A DNA stretch of 32,563 bases from an uncultured Clostridia bacterium (GTDB lineage: Bacteria > Bacillota > Clostridia > Oscillospirales > Ruminococcaceae), in assembly GCA_947624345.1 (NCBI GenBank), contig CANQJW010000010.1, positions 1 to 32,563 of the forward strand, in the 5' to 3' direction. The stretch's first letter is position 1. Every line of letters starts with the position of its first letter. The notes below the pieces were generated by a model that ran no database searches, was not told the DNA's origin, and saw only the letters and a program-made list of their open reading frames with translations. Positions 8,458 through 15,633 of the stretch are shown piece after piece. Made by a program: the position numbers and the translations under genes.

Positions 8458-10092
8458 GTGATAATGGTGTCGAGAATGAAAAAAATTATTAAAAATTTCA
8501 TCTCATTCGGACTCGCACTAAGCTTGACAGCAACATTAGCTATAACTTCATATGCGAGCGAGCCTTATGTATCATACAACTATGACGCTTGGGGAGATGT
8601 AATTGAGTCACAAAGCGGATACAGAGTTGATGAAACAATTACAGGCTATGAGATGGAGCTTACTAAGCTGGCTGATCCGAAGAGTGATTTATTTGTCAGC
8701 GAAGATGAGCCTGTTAATCTTTCAGGCGCTTCTGATATCTTCTTTGAAGAGAATACAAACGAATTCTGGATTGCAGATTCAGGTAACGACAGAATTTTAA
8801 GAACGGATAAAAATCTAAAACTTATCGGCTGTTATAAGGGCGTAACAGATTCCAAGACATCTGTTGATCCGGAAACAGGTCTTTCAACCTTTTCAAATCC
8901 GACAGGTGTATTTGTAAGCATAGATGAGGAAACAAGCAAGCCGATAATTTATATTGCAGATAACAAAAACGCAAGAGTTGTAAGAGCTGAGGTTGAATCG
9001 AAGAATTCTGCAAAATGCACTCTTGAGTATGTAAAGCCTGAATCAGAGCTTTATGAAAACGCTTCACAGACATTCAACCCGTCAAAGGTTTTGATCGACA
9101 GCACAGGAATTCTGTATGTAGTAGTTTCATCAGTAACAACAGGAGCTGTTGTTTTTGACACAACAGGTGAATTTACGGGATTCTACGGAGCTAACAGAGT
9201 TGAGATCACAGCCGCTGTTATCCGTCAGGCTATCTGGAGAAAGTTTGCATCGAATGATCAGATCGCTTCAATGACAAGAAATGTACCTGTTGAATATGCA
9301 AACTTTGACATTGACAGCGAGGGATTTATCTACACGGTAACAGAGGCGGCTAATGCTTCTACCGACGCGGTTAAAAAGCTGAATCCTGCGGGAAATAACA
9401 TCTGGAACACCGCTACCGGTAATGAGTTCAAATTCGGTGATTTACCAGAGTATGCCGATTGTGACACAAGCAATTACTCATCAAGACTTACAGATATTGT
9501 TATTGCGAATGACGGAATTATAAATATACTTGACTATGAAACAGGCCGTGTCTTCCAATACACTCAGGACAACGATTTGCTGTTCATATTTGGAACAAAG
9601 AACAATACCTCAGACCAGAAAGGTACATTCACTGCTCCGAACGGTATTGAGGCTGTAGGCGAAAAAATCTATGTTATAGACGGCAAGAAAAACGATATAA
9701 CAACATTTGTTGAGACTACCTTTGGAAAATATGTTCACGAGGCGGCGGCTCTTTATGAAAAAGGACTTTATGAAGATGCTATCGAACCGTGGAACGAGGT
9801 AATAAAGAGAGACGGAGGATATGCATTAGCATATTACGGACTTGGCAAGGCTTATCTCAATACTGGAGATTATGATAAGGCTATGGAATACTTCAAGATT
9901 TCCGTTTCAAAGGGATCTTATGACAGAGCATATCAGTATGACAGAGATGATTTCTTAAGACAACACTTTACAGCTATTATAGTTATCTTATTTGTATTGA
10001 TTGTCGCAATACTGGTGATAAGAAGGCTGATAAGAAAGGGCAAGATAAAATTGCCGAAGATAAGTAAGAAAACCGCAAAGGAGGGGAAATAA
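8458..10092 (+). CDS. membrane-anchored NHL-repeat beta-propeller with TPR and C-terminal anchor
   Basis: About 544 residues. A signal peptide (about 1-34, ending SYAS) is followed by about six NHL-like units, such as FWIADSGNDRILRTDKNLKL, IIYIADNKNARVV and INILDYETGRVFQY, which predicts an extracellular beta-propeller. Next come TPR helices (about 425-490; ALAYYGLGKAYLNTGDYDKA), one membrane segment (IIVILFVLIVAILVI) and a basic cytoplasmic tail. Starts GTG 8458 and ATG 8464 are both possible; AAAGGA favours 8458 and AGGTG favours 8464. It stops 1 base before the Yip1 gene. A role in docking the binding protein or a glycan at the transporter is inference. Confidence 0.82.
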   Translation: MIMVSRMKKIIKNFISFGLALSLTATLAITSYASEPYVSYNYDAWGDVIESQSGYRVDETITGYEMELTKLADPKSDLFVSEDEPVNLSGASDIFFEENTNEFWIADSGNDRILRTDKNLKLIGCYKGVTDSKTSVDPETGLSTFSNPTGVFVSIDEETSKPIIYIADNKNARVVRAEVESKNSAKCTLEYVKPESELYENASQTFNPSKVLIDSTGILYVVVSSVTTGAVVFDTTGEFTGFYGANRVEITAAVIRQAIWRKFASNDQIASMTRNVPVEYANFDIDSEGFIYTVTEAANASTDAVKKLNPAGNNIWNTATGNEFKFGDLPEYADCDTSNYSSRLTDIVIANDGIINILDYETGRVFQYTQDNDLLFIFGTKNNTSDQKGTFTAPNGIEAVGEKIYVIDGKKNDITTFVETTFGKYVHEAAALYEKGLYEDAIEPWNEVIKRDGGYALAYYGLGKAYLNTGDYDKAMEYFKISVSKGSYDRAYQYDRDDFLRQHFTAIIVILFVLIVAILVIRRLIRKGKIKLPKISKKTAKEGK

Positions 10093-10093
10093 T

Positions 10094-10723
10094 ATGTATG
10101 AATTTTCAGAACTCGGTTGGTTAAAGCATGTTATTTTCCATCCGGTTGAGGGCTATGATGATTTAAGGTGGAAGAAAAAAGGCTCAATGAAAATAGCCTT
10201 GGTTATCGTACTTTTGCTTTTCGTTGCCATGGTAGTCAACAGACAGCTTACGGGATTCCAGTTTAATACTGCGTATGTAAAGATATTTAATATTGTTCCG
10301 CTGTTTGTGCAGAGTATAGTTTACTTCTTTACATGGGTAATAGCAAACTGGGCTTTGTGTACGCTCTTCAACGGAGAGGGAACAATAAAGAGAATATGTA
10401 TTTATTCGGCTTACGCATTAGTACCGTATATTGCCGGTACATATTTAAGCGTGTTCATCTCGAACTTTATTGTAAGAGATGAGGCAGTGTGGATGAATGT
10501 AATCTATTATGTTGGTCTTGGCTGGTCAGTTGTGCTGATGATTCAGGCAATAAGAATCGTTCATCAATATACCTTCCCACAGACACTTCTGTCAATTGCA
10601 TTTACACTGGTTGCAATGCTGGTAATTTTATTCTTATTAGTTCTTCTGATAAGCTTGTTCCAGCAGGTATATGTATTTATCGCATCAATCTACACAGAGT
10701 TGACATATCGGTTCAGGGGCTAA
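10094..10723 (+). CDS. Yip1-family integral membrane protein
   Basis: A 209-residue protein with about five membrane segments. Features fitting the Yip1 family are the start (HVIFHPVEGYDDLRWKKKGS), the first segment (ALVIVLLLFVAMVVN), WALCTLFNGEGTIKRICIYSAYALVPY, and VGLGWSVVLMIQAIRIVHQYT. The biochemical role of bacterial Yip1 proteins is not established. Here the gene follows the NHL/TPR gene by 1 base, with GGAGG in the end of that gene, and precedes the DUF5696 gene. The three are probably co-translated as parts of one membrane assembly, which is inference. Confidence 0.85.
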   Translation: MYEFSELGWLKHVIFHPVEGYDDLRWKKKGSMKIALVIVLLLFVAMVVNRQLTGFQFNTAYVKIFNIVPLFVQSIVYFFTWVIANWALCTLFNGEGTIKRICIYSAYALVPYIAGTYLSVFISNFIVRDEAVWMNVIYYVGLGWSVVLMIQAIRIVHQYTFPQTLLSIAFTLVAMLVILFLLVLLISLFQQVYVFIASIYTELTYRFRG

Positions 10724-10737
10724 AGGAGGTAATGATT

Positions 10738-13092
10738 ATGCATGAAAAATTAAAAAGATTCATTGTATCTGTATTAGTTGTTACTCTGATGCTTCCCTTC
10801 GGAAATCTGGTAGGTTCAACTGATGAAGAAAATGATGCGGATCAAACAAGCACATCTTCAAGCTCGATTGATATTCCGGCAAAAGTAACTGACAAGCAGG
10901 CACTTAAAAACTGCAAGAAGGCAGCAGAGGCCGGAAATCTGGAGCTTTGGTATGATGAAGAAAACGAGAGAGTGTGTATTATAGACAACACCACATCAAC
11001 ACCTAACTATTGGTGGAGCACACCTATAAATGCGTTATCTGATGATACACCGCTAAGCACCAGCTCAAGTGGTGATAGCTATATGAAGGACACCCAAAGA
11101 CAGCAGCTGAATTCAGGTTTGGCGGTTGAATACGGAGATCAGGCAAAGAGAACTGTTTCACCTCTGTATTCAGGAGTTTCTTCAAGAACAAGGGATATCT
11201 GTACAACTACAATAAAGACCACAGACAGCGGGATAATTATTACATATGATTTTACGGATGGATTTACTATCCCAGTTGAATATTCCTTGAATGAGGAATC
11301 TTTAAAGGTATCGTGTGATACTACAAAAATCAAAGAGAAGAACACTTCTGTTACTGACGGAAAGGTTTTAACCGAGATAAGTCTGACGCCTTCCTTTGGT
11401 GCTGCATCATCTGAAGATGACGGCTATATGATAGTTCCGGACGGAAGCGGAGCTGTTATTGAGTATAACAACGGAAAGTCAAGCTATACAAGTTCATATT
11501 CTCAAAAAGTTTACGGAAGAGATTATACAATTGTTCCGCTGACGGCTTCTAAGGTTACAGAACAAGCCTTTATGCCGGTTGCGGCAACAGTTACAGGGAA
11601 AAAAGCTTTAGTAGCGGTTGCAACAAGCGGTGACGCTAATGTTTCTGTTAATGCACAGGTAAACGGACAGAATAAGCAGACTTATAATAATGTATATTTC
11701 GAATTTGAGGTAAGAACCTCTGATGATTTCTATCTGAGTGGTGAGTCTGATCCTCTTAAGGTTTTCCAAGAGGGTAAAATCGCTCAAAAGGAAATTGCAG
11801 TAACCTATTATCCTATCGCTAAAGAGGAAGATGTAAACTATGCAGATTGTGCAAAGGTTTATAGAAACTATCTGATTGAGAATAAGGGACTTACATCAAC
11901 GGTTTCAGAAAATGAATCAAACACATACATTGATTTGTACGGCGGAGTTGTAATGCAAAAATCCATTTTAGGATTACCGTTCAATCTGAAAACCTCGGTT
12001 ACTTCATTCGATCAGGCAAAGACAATTTTACAAAAGCTTCAGGATAACGGCGTAACGAATATCATTGCAAATTACAACGACTGGACAGATAAATCTATCA
12101 CAAAGAAGATTTCGACAAAGGCAAGCCCGTCAGGCACATTAGGCGGAAAGAAGGATTTTAATGACTTGATGTCCTTTGCTGAGTCTAATGGAATTCAGGT
12201 TTATCCGGCGCTTGATAATATGGAGATGGAAAGCAGCTCTTGGGGTTACTTTACATTCACAAGTACCGCTACACGAGTTTCAAACGCTTATTCACGACAG
12301 ATAAAGTATAATCCGGCATTCGGAGGGGCTACTGATACTGCCCCGGCACTTTTGACACCAACCGCTTATTCAAAGGTGTTTGACCAGATTATATCAAGCT
12401 ATAAGAAACAAAACCTTAAAAATGTTTCATTCGGCGGATTTTCTTCCAAGCTTGTTTCAGACTTCTCGAAAAAGAATTTTGCAAGCAGAGAGGATACAAT
12501 GAATACCATTATCAATGGATATGAACAGGCGAGAGAAGATGTTGGCACAATTTTAGCTGACGGTGCAAACGCTTATATACTTCCATATGTTGACCATATT
12601 ACGAACATTCCGGTTAATTCAAGCGGATTCAATATCGTTGACTATGATATACCGTTCTATCAGATGGTAGTTCACGGATATGTACCTTATTCAACACAGG
12701 CAATAAACAAGAGCTCTAATTCAGAAGATACTTTCTTGCTTGCACTTGCATACGGTTCAGCACTTCACTATGATATGCTGTATGAGCAGAGCTCAAAGCT
12801 TTCAGATACTGCATACGGTGATTTGTACTATGCAAACTATGAGGGCTGGATTGAAACGGCTGCTGCTGAGTCAAAGGCTGCTTCACAAGTCTTGAATGCA
12901 GTAAGCGAAAAGGTAATAACTAATTATGAAATCGACAGAGAGAACAACATTTTAACAACAACCTATGGAAGCGAGGACGGAACTGCTTCTGAGTCAGTTG
13001 TTACGGTTGATTTGAATAACGGTAAGATTTCAGTCGACGGAAATGAAGTTGATCTCAGTGAAATTATCGTGGAAGGAGGCTCACAAGGCTAA
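10738..13092 (+). CDS. secreted DUF5696 protein, glycosidase-like
   Basis: About 784 residues. The track starts at 10489, inside the Yip1 gene; AGGAGG at 10724-10729 places initiation at ATG 10738 (ATG 10732 is too close). A signal peptide (about 1-25) is followed by a Ser/Thr/Asp-rich linker. DUF5696 is recognised from YMIVPDGSGAVIEYNNGK in a beta-rich half. The second half resembles a TIM barrel (NGVTNIIANYNDWTDKS; NGIQVYPALDNMEMES), as in some glycoside hydrolases. Activity is unproven and catalytic residues cannot be assigned. It ends overlapping the next permease by one base. It may be a cell-surface glycan-binding or -cleaving partner of the transporter. Confidence 0.82.
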   Translation: MHEKLKRFIVSVLVVTLMLPFGNLVGSTDEENDADQTSTSSSSIDIPAKVTDKQALKNCKKAAEAGNLELWYDEENERVCIIDNTTSTPNYWWSTPINALSDDTPLSTSSSGDSYMKDTQRQQLNSGLAVEYGDQAKRTVSPLYSGVSSRTRDICTTTIKTTDSGIIITYDFTDGFTIPVEYSLNEESLKVSCDTTKIKEKNTSVTDGKVLTEISLTPSFGAASSEDDGYMIVPDGSGAVIEYNNGKSSYTSSYSQKVYGRDYTIVPLTASKVTEQAFMPVAATVTGKKALVAVATSGDANVSVNAQVNGQNKQTYNNVYFEFEVRTSDDFYLSGESDPLKVFQEGKIAQKEIAVTYYPIAKEEDVNYADCAKVYRNYLIENKGLTSTVSENESNTYIDLYGGVVMQKSILGLPFNLKTSVTSFDQAKTILQKLQDNGVTNIIANYNDWTDKSITKKISTKASPSGTLGGKKDFNDLMSFAESNGIQVYPALDNMEMESSSWGYFTFTSTATRVSNAYSRQIKYNPAFGGATDTAPALLTPTAYSKVFDQIISSYKKQNLKNVSFGGFSSKLVSDFSKKNFASREDTMNTIINGYEQAREDVGTILADGANAYILPYVDHITNIPVNSSGFNIVDYDIPFYQMVVHGYVPYSTQAINKSSNSEDTFLLALAYGSALHYDMLYEQSSKLSDTAYGDLYYANYEGWIETAAAESKAASQVLNAVSEKVITNYEIDRENNILTTTYGSEDGTASESVVTVDLNNGKISVDGNEVDLSEIIVEGGSQG

Positions 13093-14075
13093 TGACAAGT
13101 AATGATAAGATTAAAACACCTACAAAGGAAGAAGTTAAGGCCCTGAAACCTCCTAAGGGCGTTAAGCAAAAGGGCATAAAGATTCCGTATGAAAGAAGAA
13201 AAGCACTTTACGGGTATGCATTCATCGCATTATGGCTGATAGGAACAATTTATTTCTTTATCCTGCCGCTGTTTGAGTCGCTGGTTTATTCTTTTAATGA
13301 GACTCAACCTCAACGGGGAGTTATGCATCTCGACTGGAACGGCATAGGACACTATCGTGACGCTTTCAGAAAAGACCCTGACTATTCGCAGTTTCTGGTT
13401 GAAATACTAGGTTCAACAGCATTGAAAACACCACTGATTATTATATTCTCAATATTCGTGGCAGTTATATTAAACCAAAAGTTCAGAGGAAGAACCTTTG
13501 CAAGAGCAGTATTCTTCCTGCCGGTTATTATTGCGACAGGACCTGTTATCGAAGTTATCAACGGTAATATGAGTACCGGCGGATACTCAGCAGGAGGCGG
13601 AGAGCAGTTTAACACGCTCTTTGAAACAAACCTTGTTGACCAATTGCTGGAGTTTCTCGGTATCTATGGTATAAGCGAATCTCTTACCAATACGATTACG
13701 ACGGTAACCTCTGATATATTCAACCTTGTATGGAATTCAGGTATCCAGATTCTTCTGTTCCTTGCAGCACTACAGAACATACCGTTCTCTGCTAAAGAGG
13801 CAGCTCAGATGGAGGGTGCAACCGCATGGGAATACTTCTGGAAGATTACTATTCCATACATAAGCCCGATGATACTTGCAAGCTTAGTTTATACAGTTAT
13901 CGACTCGTTCGTTGACCCGGAGAATAAGGTTATGAAGCTTATTCTGACGCAGGGAAGCGACTGGAACTATGGATATATGGCCGCCATGGCGTGGGCATAC
14001 TTCCTGATAGTCGGAGCGGCGCTGGGTATAATTGTTGTGATTATCAATAAGTTTGTATATTACGAAGTAGGATAA
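13092..14075 (+). CDS. sugar ABC transporter permease (MalF-type), pair 2
   Basis: A 327-residue permease with a lysine-rich N-terminus (about 1-38) and six membrane segments. The EAA loop reads EAAQMEGATAWEYFWKITIP. Between two central segments there is a long polar insert of about 55 residues (NGNMSTGGYSAGGGEQFNTL and onward), presumably outside the cell, which ordinary MalF/LplB proteins of this length lack. The start codon overlaps the stop of the DUF5696 gene (TAATG), indicating translational coupling. It is the second MalF-type gene of the operon. Confidence 0.92.
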   Translation: MTSNDKIKTPTKEEVKALKPPKGVKQKGIKIPYERRKALYGYAFIALWLIGTIYFFILPLFESLVYSFNETQPQRGVMHLDWNGIGHYRDAFRKDPDYSQFLVEILGSTALKTPLIIIFSIFVAVILNQKFRGRTFARAVFFLPVIIATGPVIEVINGNMSTGGYSAGGGEQFNTLFETNLVDQLLEFLGIYGISESLTNTITTVTSDIFNLVWNSGIQILLFLAALQNIPFSAKEAAQMEGATAWEYFWKITIPYISPMILASLVYTVIDSFVDPENKVMKLILTQGSDWNYGYMAAMAWAYFLIVGAALGIIVVIINKFVYYEVG

Positions 14076-14087
14076 GGGGGGATATAG

Positions 14088-15134
14088 ATGGCAACTAAAA
14101 AAGAAGAAAAGCGCTTTGAAAAGGAAATGAAAGCCGCTAAAAAAGCTAAGATGAAGGCTATGAAAGCAGCTGGAATCACTTTAAATATCACCCCTGAACA
14201 GAGAAGATATAACAGGCGTAAAGCTTTTGTAAGTTCAGTCTGGCCGATATTCAGATTCTTTATTCTGCTTGGCTTGTGTTTTATCATTCTATATCCTTTG
14301 ATATTTATGTTCTCAACAGCGTTCAGACCGAATGAACAGATGAATGACCCGTCAATTGTATGGATTCCAAAGAGTCTCACTCTTCAGAATATTCAGCAAA
14401 CCTGGGATGTTATGAAGTACGGAGCAACAGTTTTGAATACTATTAAGCTTAATCTTGTAGCGTCAATTCTTCAGGTTATTACCTGTGCGATCACAGGCTA
14501 TGGATTTGCAAGATTTAATTTCAAGGGTAAAGGCTTATTATTCGTAATTGTTGTTCTGATGATTATAGTTCCGCCTCAGATTACAACTATTCCGCTTTAT
14601 ATGCAGTATTCATACTTCAACCCACTGGGATTAGTTAAGCTGTTCACAGGCGATACAATTTCTCTTATCAACAACGGACTTACAATGTATTTGCCGGCGT
14701 TGTTCGCTAACGGTTTGAGATCCGGACTCTTCATTCTCATATTCAGACAGTTCTTCAGAGGACTTCCGAAAGAGCTTGAAGATGCGGCTTACCTTGACGG
14801 TTGCGGACCACTTAAAACCTTTATCGTTGTAATGGTTCCTAATGCTTTGTCGTCATTCCTGACAGTATTCCTTTTTTCAGTTGTATGGTACTGGAATGAC
14901 TACTATGTATCATCATCCTTCTTCAATCAGAATGATACTGTTGCATTGATGCTGAAAAACCTTACAGCAACCCTTCAGGCAGAGCTCTTTAACAACCAGA
15001 CGGTTGGTCCTCGTCAGATGATAGTATGGCTCGAGTCAGGTTGTATCTTAGCGATAACCCCTATACTTGTAATGTATATATTCTTACAGAAATACTTTAC
15101 AGAGGGTATTGAGCGTTCAGGACTTGTTGGATAA
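14088..15134 (+). CDS. sugar ABC transporter permease (MalG-type), pair 2
   Basis: A 348-residue permease and last gene of the operon. The N-terminal ~45 residues are highly charged and rich in Lys/Ala (KEMKAAKKAKMKAMKAAG), longer than usual, and may be a cytoplasmic helix. Six membrane segments follow, with YPLIFMFSTAFRPNEQM after the first. The EAA loop is EDAAYLDGCGPLKTFIVVMVP. The C-terminus FLQKYFTEGIERSGLVG matches the classical MalG tail. It starts after AAGGGGGGA, 12 bases behind its partner. A terminator follows within 25 bases. Confidence 0.93.
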   Translation: MATKKEEKRFEKEMKAAKKAKMKAMKAAGITLNITPEQRRYNRRKAFVSSVWPIFRFFILLGLCFIILYPLIFMFSTAFRPNEQMNDPSIVWIPKSLTLQNIQQTWDVMKYGATVLNTIKLNLVASILQVITCAITGYGFARFNFKGKGLLFVIVVLMIIVPPQITTIPLYMQYSYFNPLGLVKLFTGDTISLINNGLTMYLPALFANGLRSGLFILIFRQFFRGLPKELEDAAYLDGCGPLKTFIVVMVPNALSSFLTVFLFSVVWYWNDYYVSSSFFNQNDTVALMLKNLTATLQAELFNNQTVGPRQMIVWLESGCILAITPILVMYIFLQKYFTEGIERSGLVG

Positions 15135-15152
15135 TTTGATACTATATATTTA

Positions 15153-15184
15153 GCCGACCGGTTTATTATCGGTCGGTTTTTGTT
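15153..15184 (+). terminator. intrinsic terminator of the sugar-uptake operon
   Basis: CCGACCG (15154-15160) pairs with CGGTCGG (15170-15176), followed by TTTTTGTTT. Confidence 0.9.
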
Positions 15185-15240
15185 TATAGGATTTTAATGC
15201 TAGTGATATATGAAAATATAAAAAATAACATCATATAGAG

Positions 15241-15270
15241 TTGTAAAGGGTAAAGCAAATATGTTATAAT
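15241..15270 (+). promoter_or_regulatory. candidate promoter at the left edge of the repeat array
   Basis: TTGTAA (15241-15246), 18 bases, TATAAT (15265-15270). The -10 box lies inside the 23-base sequence that also opens repeat copy 2 and recurs at 15582-15604. Only this first copy has a -35-like box at proper spacing. It is probably the original promoter of the GH95 gene. Confidence 0.45.
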
Positions 15271-15604
15271 AACCTCAAGCAACAGTGTTTCACACTGTTA
15301 TTGTGCTGTCGCACATTTTCGGCTTTCGCCGAAAGGCTTGAGAACATTGTAACAACAATTTAAGGCTTACGCCTTTTGCTTTGCTAACGCAAAGCAGTGA
15401 AGCTGTCGCTTCACTGAAATTATGTTATAATAACCTCAAGCAACAGTGTTTCACACTGTTATTGTGCTGTCGCACATTTTCGGCTTTCGCCGAAAGGCTT
15501 GAGAACATTGTAACAACAATTTAAGGCTTACGCCTTTTGCTTTGCTAACGCAAAGCAGTGAAGCTGTCGCTTCACTGAAATTATGTTATAATAACCTCAA
15601 GCAA
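15261..15604. repeat. two exact 161-bp tandem repeats plus partial third, hairpin-packed
   Basis: Copy 1 spans 15261-15421 and copy 2 spans 15422-15582; they read identically. A partial third copy (15583-15604) contains only the opening segment, around TTATAATAACCTCAAGC. Within each unit seven short hairpins stand nearly end to end; in copy 1 they are at 15281-15299, 15302-15315, 15317-15334, 15346-15359, 15362-15375, 15377-15396 and 15395-15416. CTCAAGC (15274-15280) and GCTTGAG (15336-15342) pair around the first three, giving a four-way junction. No ORF of note is present. On the minus strand five hairpins have GNNA tetraloops closed by GC...GC. I do not recognise the family. Confidence 0.95.
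15587..15592 (+). promoter_or_regulatory. -10-like box immediately upstream of the GH95 gene
   Basis: TATAAT in the partial third repeat lies 41 bases before the ATG. No good -35 box stands 16-18 bases upstream, since that place is filled by the last hairpin of repeat copy 2. It may be weak or inactive. Confidence 0.3.
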
Positions 15605-15633
15605 AATGAAAAATTAAATTAGTGAGGTAAATT

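Noticed and set aside
10489-10737. Extended start of the DUF5696 gene at 10489
   Set aside because: It overlaps the Yip1 gene by 235 bases in another frame and hides a good signal peptide. AGGAGG supports ATG 10738.
15261-15604. CRISPR-like array (22-23 base repeats with 139-base spacers)
   Set aside because: The 'spacers' are identical to each other, too long, and filled with hairpins. No cas gene is present. It is a tandem duplication.
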